From IMG/VR virus record IMGVR_UViG_3300008954_000218, positions 1 through 27,916 of that record: a DNA stretch of 27,916 nucleotides; one strand, given 5' to 3'. The notes beneath the pieces are model-generated. The model did not search any database. It was not told the DNA's origin and was given only the letters and a program-made list of their open reading frames with translations. The DNA is from a virus. Both the position numbers and the translations under genes were made by a program. Shown here in pieces: positions 19,993 to 27,716 of this stretch (position 1 is the stretch's first letter; every line of letters begins with the position of its first letter).

Positions 19993-20342
19993 AGTGGCCG
20001 ACACCCTACTTCACCCGCGCTGAATTCGCCTGCAAGTGCGGTTGTGGGTTCGACACGGTTGACTATGGCCTTGTGGCTGCACTGGACAAGATACGGGCGC
20101 ACTTTGGCGTTCCTGTGACCATAACCAGCGGGTGCCGTTGTGAGTCCCACAATCGTGCTGTAGGCGGTTCTGAGGCATCCCAGCACCGGAGGGGCAGGGC
20201 GGCAGATTTCACAGTTCAGGGCATCCCCCCGTCCAAAGTTGCGGAATATGTTGAGGGGCTTGGACTTGGGGGCATTGGCATCTACAAGACATGGATACAC
20301 ATAGACACACGACACGGAAAAGCGAGGTGGGATAAGCGATGA
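19989..20342 (+). CDS. Endolysin, M15-type D,D/L,D-carboxypeptidase
   Basis: A 117-aa protein of the Peptidase_M15 group that cuts the peptide part of peptidoglycan at lysis. It has an N-terminal FACKCGCG, then VTITSGCRCESHNRAVGGSE with SQHRRGRAADFTV (first His and Asp zinc ligands), then WIHIDTR with the last ligand pair HxD. Length and motif order are typical of the short phage M15 enzymes. No signal peptide is present, so it needs the holin for export. It overlaps the membrane ORF before it and the next gene after it by 4 bp each (ATGA). Confidence 0.9.
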   Translation: MKWPTPYFTRAEFACKCGCGFDTVDYGLVAALDKIRAHFGVPVTITSGCRCESHNRAVGGSEASQHRRGRAADFTVQGIPPSKVAEYVEGLGLGGIGIYKTWIHIDTRHGKARWDKR

Positions 20343-20755
20343 ACAGACTGGAAGGAAGTGTAACGCTGTTTGGCGGGCTGGTACTGGTTGGCCTGATGAT
20401 GACGCTCAGTATGTGTGTGAGTGCGTCCACTATTGATGTTCGGTGGCCTGATGACTACGCAGGCGACCAGGCTTTACCAGACGGCGAGTACAACCATTTC
20501 CAGCGTTACAGCTACTACACGGTACCGTATGCGGAATTGTTGTACGGCGGCCTGTGGGTGCCCCCTACGCGCCCTGTTCCGGTGTTCCCTCCTGCTGAGC
20601 CTGAGTGCGATATTGCGGTGAGTCCTTCGTATGGGTGCGTGTATGAGGTGGAAACGAACGAGGTTCCATTGCCCCCTGCGGCGTGGCTGTTCCTGTCGGC
20701 ACTGGCTGGGCTGGGGTGGGTGAAGCGAAGAGGCAGTGATGAGCTGGCTAGGTAA
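20339..20755 (+). CDS. Secreted protein with a VPLPA/PEP-CTERM-type sorting tail
   Basis: A 138-aa protein starting at ATG 20339 in overlap with the endolysin stop. Residues 1-31 look like a signal peptide: MNRLEGS, then VTLFGGLVLVGLMMTLSMCV, with an SAS site. The mature part is acidic, rich in Pro and Tyr, with Cys90 and Cys100. The end has VPLPPA (109-114), a hydrophobic helix (AAWLFLSALAGLGWV) and KRRGSDELAR. This three-part tail matches the PEP-CTERM/VPLPA-CTERM signal that exosortases process in Gram-negative exopolysaccharide producers. It sits between endolysin and holin genes. The tail class is clear by pattern; the role is unknown. A phage carrying one is unexpected. Confidence 0.8.
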   Translation: MNRLEGSVTLFGGLVLVGLMMTLSMCVSASTIDVRWPDDYAGDQALPDGEYNHFQRYSYYTVPYAELLYGGLWVPPTRPVPVFPPAEPECDIAVSPSYGCVYEVETNEVPLPPAAWLFLSALAGLGWVKRRGSDELAR

Positions 20756-21176
20756 GCTGTTTGGCACTGATAACGCGGTCGAACAGGTAATCTCCACGGG
20801 GGAGCGCCTGTTGGACGATGCGTTCTACACTGACGCTGAGAAGGCGGAGGACACGGCGCGTGACCGGAGTGAAGTGCGAACAATGGTTGTCGAGTGGATG
20901 GCAAACACACAAGGCCAGAATCTTTCTCGACGGGTCATTGCCCTGTCAGTTACGGGGGTCTGGTTACTCATGTACATGCTGTCCACTGTTTTGGGACTCG
21001 GCGCTGTCTGGGTTGACGCGTCACTCAACGCCCGGTTACTTGAATCTATCGCCATCCTTGATGAGCGAAATGACGCAATGACGGGCGCGGTGATGTTGAT
21101 ACTCGGTTTCTACTTCGCGGCCCCCAAGATAGGCCAGATTGCTGACGCGGCTATGGCGAGGTTTAGCAAGCAATGA
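20739..21176 (+). CDS. Holin with three transmembrane helices (GTA_holin_3TM-like)
   Basis: I chose ATG 20739 (MSWLGKLFG); an upstream GTG is in frame. The 145-aa protein has an N-terminal amphipathic part (AVEQVISTGERLLDDAFYTD, EKAEDTARD), then TM helices VIALSVTGVWLLMYMLSTVL (with GLGAVWV) and AMTGAVMLILGFYFAAPKIG, and a short C-terminus. Layout and phrases (WLxKLFG, AFYTxxEK) fit the GTA_holin_3TM group of small phage holins that let endolysin reach the peptidoglycan. It is placed just after the endolysin region. It overlaps the PEP-CTERM-like gene by 17 bp. Confidence 0.78.
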   Translation: MSWLGKLFGTDNAVEQVISTGERLLDDAFYTDAEKAEDTARDRSEVRTMVVEWMANTQGQNLSRRVIALSVTGVWLLMYMLSTVLGLGAVWVDASLNARLLESIAILDERNDAMTGAVMLILGFYFAAPKIGQIADAAMARFSKQ

Positions 21177-21463
21177 TTAACAAGGCAGGCAGGGAAACGG
21201 TAGCGTGGGCATTGGGTGCCATAGCCACCCTGATTGCCATATGGGGATATGTTGACGCTCAGCACGAGCCTAGCGGCACGGTGGCGGCTGCGCTGGAGGT
21301 GATGCTGGGCGTGGTAGAGGACGACCGCGCGGCTGACCTGTACTGGCTGAACGAGAAAGAGAAAAATGAGGGCTTGACCCCGCATGAGGTGGGCCGGAAG
21401 GGTTCCATTGAGGCGGGGTTGAGGCGTATTGAAAGAAAACAAAGGGCGCTTGATGATGAGTGA
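21173..21463 (+). CDS. Single-pass membrane protein, spanin-like candidate (96 aa)
   Basis: Starts at ATG 21173 in overlap with the holin stop. One N-terminal TM helix (VAWALGAIATLIAIWGYVDA, residues about 10-29) is followed by a periplasmic helical segment (AALEVMLGVVEDDRAADLYW) and a charged end (KGSIEAGLRRIERKQRALDD). Type II topology in a lysis region makes it a possible inner-membrane spanin or lysis regulator. I recognise no family. It overlaps the next gene by a few bases. Confidence 0.6.
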   Translation: MINKAGRETVAWALGAIATLIAIWGYVDAQHEPSGTVAAALEVMLGVVEDDRAADLYWLNEKEKNEGLTPHEVGRKGSIEAGLRRIERKQRALDDE

Positions 21464-21704
21464 CGGAATAGCCAAGAACTGGGAAAAGGTGGCTGAGGGC
21501 TGGCGGCTTACTTTCGCTGAGTGGCGGAGGTCGGACATTCCTGAGACACGGGCGGATATTCGGCGGGGTGATTACCTGCGGGCGCTGCACAATGCCAGCG
21601 GCCTCCTGTCTACGATGTACAAGCACACGTATCGGACTACGTTCTACCTGACCCCCTTGCGGTGGGCGGCGTATTGGTGTGCGGTGCTTTACCTGGTGAC
21701 CTAA
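21456..21704 (+). CDS. Hypothetical small membrane-associated protein (82 aa)
   Basis: Two adjacent ATGs (21453 and 21456) overlap the preceding stop; I chose 21456 (MSDGIAKNW). The product is helical and Arg/Trp-rich (KVAEGWRLTFAEWRRSDIPE, then RADIRRGDYLRALHNASG). It ends with an aromatic segment that could be a short TM (RWAAYWCAVLYLVT). It lies downstream of the holin gene in the lysis cluster. Function unknown. Confidence 0.55.
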   Translation: MSDGIAKNWEKVAEGWRLTFAEWRRSDIPETRADIRRGDYLRALHNASGLLSTMYKHTYRTTFYLTPLRWAAYWCAVLYLVT

Positions 21705-21880
21705 TGACCATCATAGAGGCTATTGTTATCATATTCGTACTGGCCACGCTGGGCGGTGTTGCGGGCAGTGATGCGGAGACTGAGGCGGAAGCCTGCTTGA
21801 TATGCGTAGAGATACGCAAGACAACTAACGCTTCCCATGATTCGGATGAAAACCATGAGCAACCTCCGCAGACTTTCTAG
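21704..21880 (+). CDS. Small membrane protein, 3' end overlapped by the antisense HNH gene
   Basis: ATG 21704 overlaps the previous stop as TAATG. One N-terminal TM helix (IIEAIVIIFVLATLGGVAG) precedes a polar tail with two cysteines (EACLICVEIRK) and a His/Asp/Glu-rich end. Its last 56 bp overlap the 3' end of the antisense HNH gene, so the native C-terminus may have been replaced when that gene arrived. Function unknown, probably inner-membrane. Confidence 0.5.
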   Translation: MTIIEAIVIIFVLATLGGVAGSDAETEAEACLICVEIRKTTNASHDSDENHEQPPQTF

Positions 21881-22310
21881 CGCAGCACGCCTCAAAGAAG
21901 TCGTCGTGCCTGCCAAGGTGGATTGTTTTGCCGTGGTATATAGAGGCGCGCCACTTTCTAGCCTCTTTGTCCCAGGCAACCCCCACCACTCCGCTGGCGT
22001 TGCGCTTACTTCTAGAGGCGTTGCGCATGTTTTCGCTTTGGCTCACATCTCTCAGGTTTTCCCAGCGATTATCCAGGGGGTTCCCGTTGATGTGGTCAAC
22101 GCCCTGCTTCGGCCAGTCACCCGTCATATACAGAAAGGCGAGGCGATGAAGCGTGTAGACGCGCCCCTTTATCATCATTCGGTAATATCCCCGCTTGAGG
22201 CTTCCTGCGATGGAACCGCACCTCGCGCCCTGTCCTGCCAGCCTAGTAAAAACCCCAGTATCAGGACAGTAATGCAGGACGGATTTAAGGTAAGATTGAG
22301 TCAGTTCCAT
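21825..22310 (-). CDS. Antisense HNH endonuclease with C-terminal AP2 domain
   Basis: The gene runs leftward against all neighbours. I chose ATG 22310 (MELTQSYLKS); GGAG lies nine bases upstream. The 161-aa product has an HNH core: TLHRLAF (His55), VDHINGNPLDNRWENLR (Asp72, His73, Asn75, Asn85), then SQSENMRNASRSKRNASGVV, a typical linker, and an AP2 DNA-binding domain (GVAWDKEARKWRASI to about residue 150). These are free-standing mobile endonucleases of phages. It has its own promoter (22377-22369) and fills the gap between lysis and tail genes. Confidence 0.9.
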   Translation of the reverse strand: MELTQSYLKSVLHYCPDTGVFTRLAGQGARCGSIAGSLKRGYYRMMIKGRVYTLHRLAFLYMTGDWPKQGVDHINGNPLDNRWENLRDVSQSENMRNASRSKRNASGVVGVAWDKEARKWRASIYHGKTIHLGRHDDFFEACCARKSAEVAHGFHPNHGKR

Positions 22311-22337
22311 GAGGCTCTCCATAAGCTGATTGGAATA

Positions 22338-22366
22338 GTGACTGGGGGTTGCCGCCCCCAAGTCAC
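22338..22366. other. Strong hairpin between the HNH gene and the tail operon
   Basis: GTGACTGGGGG (22338-22348), a TTGCCG loop, then CCCCC, one bulged A and AGTCAC (to 22366). The stem has 11 pairs. It lacks a T tract on either strand. It lies at the 5' end of the leftward HNH transcript and upstream of the tail tubular gene, so it could insulate either. Confidence 0.6.
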
Positions 22367-22368
22367 GC

Positions 22369-22377
22369 ATTATAGCA
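22369..22377 (-). promoter_or_regulatory. Leftward extended -10 promoter of the HNH gene
   Basis: Read leftward, TGCTATAAT (22377-22369) matches the extended -10 form. The -35 position reads GCGGCA, poor, as expected for this class. Transcription would start near 22362 and give a roughly 50-nt leader containing the hairpin before the ATG at 22310. The rightward tail gene starts at 22391, so the -35 zone lies inside it. Confidence 0.6.
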
Positions 22378-22390
22378 CGGAGATTTACTG

Positions 22391-24751
22391 ATGCCGCAGT
22401 GGGAGCGTATACAAGATTCGTTCAGCGCGGGCGAAGTCGGACTCAGACTCTTTATGAAGGAGTCTGACCCCGGTTTTCGGAGCGCCCTGCTTGAATGTGA
22501 AAACTTCTATCCGGGCTTGCAGGGTTCCGCCATCCGCACGCCGGGAACTAGGTATGTCTACACCGTACCCAACAGTGACACGGCGGTTCGGATTATCCCG
22601 TACAACACCCCTAGAAACACACAAGCCTTGGTTGAGATTACTGAGGGCCAAATGCGGGTAGTTGATGATATTGGTCTGGGTATCAACGATGACATAGTGT
22701 CTGGTGGCACTAGCTGGAAAAATGTTACAAGCAACTACCAGTGTCGCTCAACATTCTTCCCGTGGGACATGGAGCCGCAGGGCGAGGTGGCGGCTGGTGG
22801 CGACAACCTGGGCTGGACTATCATCCCCGGCAGGTTCTCCGGTACAGCGCGAATCAGCCAGTCTGAGGCTGTGCTGACTACTTGCTCAATGGAGAACGAG
22901 TGTAATCCGATACCTGAGGACGCGCCGAACGGTGTGCTGCTTCAGGTGGATTTGCAGTATGCCAATAACTTTGCGGTGGGCAGTAATCCTGAGGATGAGA
23001 AGATTGCCCGCATTGAGATACGTGATGCCCCGAATGGTGGTGGGACGCTGTTCTATGAAGAGGACTTGGATTACCTGCAAGTGGGGCAGTCATTTGCGGC
23101 CATCCTGAATATCGGCGGTTCCTACTTGGCGGGACAGGTGTTTTACGTCCGGTTCTGGTTCCAGGCTACCCGCGATGATGAGAAGGATACTGCCAGTACC
23201 CCCAATTTCCTTATTAACCAGCTAGGCATCCGCGCACCCGTGGCTGTGGCTGTGGTTCCTGATGTTGTTACCGGGACTATCCCTTGGCTGGAAAGCGAGC
23301 TAGACGATATCCAGTTTGTTCAATCCCCGTATCCCGATAGCAGTCAGGGGAATCTCTACGGCAAGCAGGTAGTCTTTACCCACGGCAACCACCCTCCCCA
23401 AGAATTGATATTCACGGGTTCTGAGTACCAGCTTAGGCCGATATTCACCGATGAGGTGACACAGCACTATGAGCAGTGGCAGTGGGACACGCAGGGCTAT
23501 CCTGCGGCCTGTAGTAGCTACCAGGGTCGATTGGTGTTGGCGGGTAGCAACCTTGAGGTAGCTGACAGTCCGACTGGTACGAACAGTGAGAACGTCTGGG
23601 CTACTGAGTCCCGTAGGTGGTTTGCCTTCACTGACCCGGAAAGCGGTGAGGTGCCTGATGCGGCTGACTCGGTAGACTTCACTGCAATTTACCGCAGCCC
23701 TATCCAATGGGTGTTTGGCCAGAAATCACTGCTGATTGGTGCTGAGTCGATGGAGTATGCGGCTACGTCAGACAACGTGTTTGCCCCGAATGATTTGGGG
23801 ATATTCATGCAGTCCACACACGGCAGCTCAAGGGTTCAGCCTGCAGGGTTTGGTAGCTTTGCCCTGTTCGCTGGTGAAGCTGGCAGAAAACTAAGGGCGA
23901 TGCAGTACGTGGATGAGGACGCTGGCTGGGTATCGCCTGACCTTGGACTACAGCATCCGACCCTGTTCGATTCGGGTATCCGCCGGATTATCCGTATGCG
24001 CAACCCGCAACAAATGGCTGTGGTTGTCCGGGGTGATGGGCAACTGGCGCTCCTGCACTATGACACCAACGCCAACATTTTGGGGTGGTCGCGTATCCGC
24101 CTGAACGACCCGGTTATTGATGCTTGTATTCTTCCTGATGACACGGGCGCTGATGTCCTCATGTTGGCTGTTCGGCGCAGGATTAACGGGGTTTGGAAGA
24201 TTACCATCGAGGGTATAAACAGGTGGTATGACGGTGAGGAACAGACATACCTGAACAGCGGGGTTCTTGGGGTGAATAACCCAGCCTCCCCGACTATCTC
24301 AGGGCTTGACCACCTTGAGGGCGCGTATGTGCAGGTGGTGGGCGATGGTGCCTTCCTTGGGACTTACCAGGTATCGGGCGGTTCGGTGACGGTGGATGAG
24401 AAGGCCCCGGGCGTCCCCCGTAATATCACGTGGTTCAATGCTGGGCTGGCGATGACTGCCCGCCTGCGGACTATGCCTTTGGTGACTTCAGACCCGTCCA
24501 GCAAGAAGCGGTATCCAAAGATTTCAGTGGCTTGTATCAACAGTTCCCGCCCCATTATAAACGGGGAGCGGCCTGATGACCGTAGTCCTATAAGCAGTAT
24601 GAATATCAGCCAACCCCGAGATATAATCGCTTATAACGAAGTGGCTAATCTCGGCAGCGATGAAACCCAAGTAATAACCATTGAGGAGAATCTGCCAGTT
24701 CGCACTGAGGTAATCGGCGTATTTGGCAAGGTAGCAGGTAATTCAGTATGA
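22391..24751 (+). CDS. Tail tubular protein B (T7 gp12-like nozzle)
   Basis: A 786-aa protein. The N-terminus has the family pattern DSFSAGEVGLRLFMKESDPG, then LECENFYPGLQGSAIRTPG and TRYVYT. Later blocks include AACSSYQGRLVLAGSN, SPIQWVFGQKSLLIGAESME, and FGSFALFAGEAGRKLRAMQY, all typical of gp12-like proteins that form the tail nozzle as a multi-bladed propeller. It is the first gene of the tail block, just after the HNH region. Length is near that of T7 gp12. It overlaps the fibre gene by 4 bp. Confidence 0.9.
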   Translation: MPQWERIQDSFSAGEVGLRLFMKESDPGFRSALLECENFYPGLQGSAIRTPGTRYVYTVPNSDTAVRIIPYNTPRNTQALVEITEGQMRVVDDIGLGINDDIVSGGTSWKNVTSNYQCRSTFFPWDMEPQGEVAAGGDNLGWTIIPGRFSGTARISQSEAVLTTCSMENECNPIPEDAPNGVLLQVDLQYANNFAVGSNPEDEKIARIEIRDAPNGGGTLFYEEDLDYLQVGQSFAAILNIGGSYLAGQVFYVRFWFQATRDDEKDTASTPNFLINQLGIRAPVAVAVVPDVVTGTIPWLESELDDIQFVQSPYPDSSQGNLYGKQVVFTHGNHPPQELIFTGSEYQLRPIFTDEVTQHYEQWQWDTQGYPAACSSYQGRLVLAGSNLEVADSPTGTNSENVWATESRRWFAFTDPESGEVPDAADSVDFTAIYRSPIQWVFGQKSLLIGAESMEYAATSDNVFAPNDLGIFMQSTHGSSRVQPAGFGSFALFAGEAGRKLRAMQYVDEDAGWVSPDLGLQHPTLFDSGIRRIIRMRNPQQMAVVVRGDGQLALLHYDTNANILGWSRIRLNDPVIDACILPDDTGADVLMLAVRRRINGVWKITIEGINRWYDGEEQTYLNSGVLGVNNPASPTISGLDHLEGAYVQVVGDGAFLGTYQVSGGSVTVDEKAPGVPRNITWFNAGLAMTARLRTMPLVTSDPSSKKRYPKISVACINSSRPIINGERPDDRSPISSMNISQPRDIIAYNEVANLGSDETQVITIEENLPVRTEVIGVFGKVAGNSV

Positions 24752-26514
24752 CTATTAATTCTAGCTACAGCCCTGAGCTACGCCCGATTAACCCTTCGCG
24801 GGTGTATAACTTCAACTTTCAGGCGATTACGGGGACGGTGTACGTTTTTGAGGTGGACGCTGATGGGGTTCAGACCCCGGCCAGCAATATCTCGATTGTT
24901 TACAACGGCAGTGCTCCCATCTATGACGGTGGCCAAATTACGTTCAATGACCCCCATACGGCGGGCACTGTCAACGTACTCATCACCCGCAGCACTGACC
25001 AGACTCAGTTGGTGGACTTTCAGCCATATTCGGATTTCCCGGCTGAGTCGAATGAGTTTGCGCTGGATAAACTAACGCTTATTGACCAGGAGAACACTGG
25101 CGGCACAGGTGGCGGTGGTGGCGGTGGCGACATTGACGGCGCTACCAACATTGGTGCCGGTGAGGGTTTGGTGTTCAGTCAGGAGGTGAATGGGGAGCTA
25201 CAGTTTCGCACCCTTCGCGCTGGTTCATCCAACGTCACTATCACCACAGGTGCCAATGAAGTCACTATTGACGCAGTTGGCGGCGGTGGCCCTGGTGACG
25301 GCTTGGCCCGTGACGGTTCTGAGACCATGCAGGGCGACATCCGCTTTGAGTCAGGGTTGGGTTCCTACGGTGTTGTTTACCAGGAAGGCACGGGGACGGG
25401 CATGGGCTGGGGCACTGACTCAGGCAACCTAGACGCTGTGCTTGACCGCACGATTGACGGTGGCGCATCCACTAAATTGCGGATGTGGGAACAGACGGGC
25501 ACTGAGATACAGTTTGCTGTCGGTGAAACCACCCCCTCACTGGCGGACTACAGTTGGCGGTTCAAGGACTCCAGCGCAAACTTTATCGGCTACGGTGCAA
25601 CGGAACTTGATTCGGGTATCACTGTTGAATGGCTTGACCGCTCCAATGCTGATGAGTTGCAAATGTCGCTGGCCATGGGCATTGATGATATCGCCCGGTT
25701 GCAGTCGCATAACGGTGCTGAGTTGCAGTTGTCCGCCCAAAACGGCGCGACCATGACGCTAGGTTCGTCCAATATATCCACCAACTCCGGCATCGCACTC
25801 GACTACAACGCGACATCACTCCCCGGCTCTTTGACCATGCAGGCGAATAGCACGGTTCAGCTTACCGGGCTGTCAGCGCGGCTAGGCACAGAGGGCAGTG
25901 CTGAGTACATCATAAACGCACTCAACGGGCGCGCATCTGTCAACACTACTGATAGGTTTACAGTGTCGGGTGGTGACTTGTGGTGCGGTAGTGGTGTGGC
26001 AATCAACATCCCCAATGCCTCGCACCAGATACGCTATGCCAGTGTGCCTGGTGGTGGTAGTGGTCTCACCCTGTCATCCAACGGTGGAACCATCCAGATG
26101 TCCACTATTGGCATTTACCTGAATGCCCAAGCTAACTGCGAGGTTGTGAATAGCCCGTCAGACCCGCACTATGCTACCGCTTTCAACCCGCCCATTTCTG
26201 ACCGCAGGCTGAAGGAGAACATCGAGACCCTTCAGTACGGGCTTCAGGAGATAGTCCAGCTTCGCAGTTGCACGTTTGACATTATTGATGGTGAGCGTGG
26301 CCGGTGGGGATACATAGCGCAGGAAGTTGAGGAGATTATGCCTGAGCTTGTTGTGCCTGCTGCGGAGGAGGGTTACTTGACGGTTCAAGAGAGCCGGGTT
26401 GTGCCTGTGCTGGTGAACGCAATACAAGACCTTGCATCCGAGAACGTCAGGATGCGCGACAGGCTAACGTCCCTTGAGGACAGGTTGGCAATACTGGAGG
26501 GTTCCAATGTCTAG
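24748..26514 (+). CDS. Tail fibre with T7-type N-terminus and S74 chaperone C-terminus
   Basis: A 588-aa protein. Residues about 10-115 match the T7 gp17-like anchor (RVYNFNFQAITGTVYVFEVD, NGSAPIYDGGQITFNDPHTA, SDFPAESNEFALDKLTLIDQ), which binds the tail. A Gly-rich linker (about 117-130) leads to a strand-rich shaft (about 135-470). The C-terminus is an intramolecular chaperone, Peptidase_S74: ISDRRLKENIETLQYG (Ser484, Lys489 dyad), GRWGYIAQEVEEIMPELVV, and a trailing coiled coil (LTSLEDRLAILEG). It trimerises, then self-cleaves before Ser484. The receptor-binding specificity lies in the shaft. It shares its last 8 bp with the next gene. Confidence 0.92.
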   Translation: MTINSSYSPELRPINPSRVYNFNFQAITGTVYVFEVDADGVQTPASNISIVYNGSAPIYDGGQITFNDPHTAGTVNVLITRSTDQTQLVDFQPYSDFPAESNEFALDKLTLIDQENTGGTGGGGGGGDIDGATNIGAGEGLVFSQEVNGELQFRTLRAGSSNVTITTGANEVTIDAVGGGGPGDGLARDGSETMQGDIRFESGLGSYGVVYQEGTGTGMGWGTDSGNLDAVLDRTIDGGASTKLRMWEQTGTEIQFAVGETTPSLADYSWRFKDSSANFIGYGATELDSGITVEWLDRSNADELQMSLAMGIDDIARLQSHNGAELQLSAQNGATMTLGSSNISTNSGIALDYNATSLPGSLTMQANSTVQLTGLSARLGTEGSAEYIINALNGRASVNTTDRFTVSGGDLWCGSGVAINIPNASHQIRYASVPGGGSGLTLSSNGGTIQMSTIGIYLNAQANCEVVNSPSDPHYATAFNPPISDRRLKENIETLQYGLQEIVQLRSCTFDIIDGERGRWGYIAQEVEEIMPELVVPAAEEGYLTVQESRVVPVLVNAIQDLASENVRMRDRLTSLEDRLAILEGSNV

Positions 26515-27127
26515 TAATGGCCCAATGGTCAGTGAGGTCAGCATCTGTAACCAGGCGCTGACTTGGCTGGGGCAAGACCCCATTAGCTCGCTGGATGACC
26601 GTTCAGCAACGGCGGAATGGATGCGCAATAACTACCCATTTCTCAGGGACGCGGTGCTTGAGGAAAGGATGTGGACGTTTGCCACTGCCCGTGACACGTT
26701 TGTGACTGCTGCACTAGACCCGTTTGGTGCCCAGTACAGCCACGACATCCCCAGTGACTGGCTGGCTGTCTACCGGGTGTGGCGTAGTGTAAATGGTTCT
26801 GAGCCTAGCTACTGGCAGGTGTCTACCGGTTGGCGGCGTGAGGGCAATAAGATACTGGCTGATGATGCCACTATCTACGTGTGGGGTTTGAAGCGGATTG
26901 AAGACCCTGGTCATTTCTCCAGCCTGTTTGTACAAGCGCTGGCGGCACGACTGGCGGCAGATGCCTGTATACCCCTGACTGAGAACCGTGCGTTACAAGT
27001 TGATATGTGGAACCTTTACCAGACGAAGCTGCGTGAGGCGGCTGCAAGGGATGGCCAGCAGGGCGGGCCTGAGGAACTGGGTTCCAACAAATATACCGTG
27101 GCTAGATACCGTGGAGGGTTTGGTTGA
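26507..27127 (+). CDS. Tail tubular protein A (T7 gp11-like gatekeeper)
   Basis: I chose ATG 26507 (MSSNGPMVSE), with GGAGG six bases upstream. The 206-aa product has the family pattern VSICNQALTWLGQDPISSLD, ATAEWMRNNYPFLRDAVLEE and RMWTFATARD. A second helical part (FVQALAARLAADACIPLTEN, YQTKLREAAARDGQQGG) follows. The protein links portal and nozzle and closes the head after packaging. In T7 this gene precedes gp12; here it comes after the fibre gene. It overlaps both neighbours by a few bases. Confidence 0.9.
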   Translation: MSSNGPMVSEVSICNQALTWLGQDPISSLDDRSATAEWMRNNYPFLRDAVLEERMWTFATARDTFVTAALDPFGAQYSHDIPSDWLAVYRVWRSVNGSEPSYWQVSTGWRREGNKILADDATIYVWGLKRIEDPGHFSSLFVQALAARLAADACIPLTENRALQVDMWNLYQTKLREAAARDGQQGGPEELGSNKYTVARYRGGFG

Positions 27128-27705
27128 TGGCTGATTCCCGCCTGACAGGTGCGATAGGTGGCGCCGGACAGGGTGCCGCGATTGGTGCGCAGTTTGGCGG
27201 CGCTCCTGGTGCTGTTGTTGGTGGCGTCATTGGTGCTGTCGGTGGTTTCCTTGGCGGTGGCGGTGAGGATGAGGCCAAGGAACTGGCGAAAGACCAAGCC
27301 CGCCTGATGCGCCGTACAGCCCGCGAGAACCGCCGTAGACGGATGCAAGAACTTAGGTTGCAGACAGGCATGATGACCGCCCAAACGGCCGCCAGCAACG
27401 TGGCAGGTGGTTCTATGGACAGGTACCGTAGTGCGGTAGAGGCTGAGTACCGCAGTCAAATAGATTGGGACTTTGGCACTGACCTGAAGAACGCCAACCT
27501 GGTGCAGAAGGGCGGGCAGGCTGCTGCCACACAAATACAAACAGCGGGGATTGGCCAAGCCATTGGCGGCCTGACAGCTATCGGTGCGGCGTATGCGGGT
27601 GGCGCATTCAAGAAGCCCAACTATGTGTACAAGGGTTCCAATCGCAGCCTTGGGGCATTTGGTTCAACAGACATGCCAGGTGATGCTGGCTATATACCGT
27701 TTTGA
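27127..27705 (+). CDS. Internal virion protein (T7 gp14-like)
   Basis: I chose ATG 27127 (MADSRLTGAI), next to a TTG. The 192-aa protein has a Gly/Ala-rich hydrophobic N-terminus (IGAQFGGAPGAVVGGVIGAV, residues about 18-40), a charged coiled stretch (KELAKDQARLMRRTARENRR, then RRMQELRLQTGMM), then Ala/Gly-rich helices (GIGQAIGGLTAIGAAYAGG). Small phage ejection proteins of the gp14 type have such a pore-like, glycine-rich and helical character and insert into the outer membrane during DNA entry. Position after the gatekeeper gene supports it. Confidence 0.75.
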   Translation: MADSRLTGAIGGAGQGAAIGAQFGGAPGAVVGGVIGAVGGFLGGGGEDEAKELAKDQARLMRRTARENRRRRMQELRLQTGMMTAQTAASNVAGGSMDRYRSAVEAEYRSQIDWDFGTDLKNANLVQKGGQAAATQIQTAGIGQAIGGLTAIGAAYAGGAFKKPNYVYKGSNRSLGAFGSTDMPGDAGYIPF

Positions 27706-27716
27706 TGGGTGACTAG

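Noticed and set aside
21837-22391. 184-codon rightward ORF opposite the HNH gene
   Set aside because: It is the shadow of the well-supported HNH/AP2 gene on the other strand, has no recognisable domain, and its sequence reads as out-of-frame translation.
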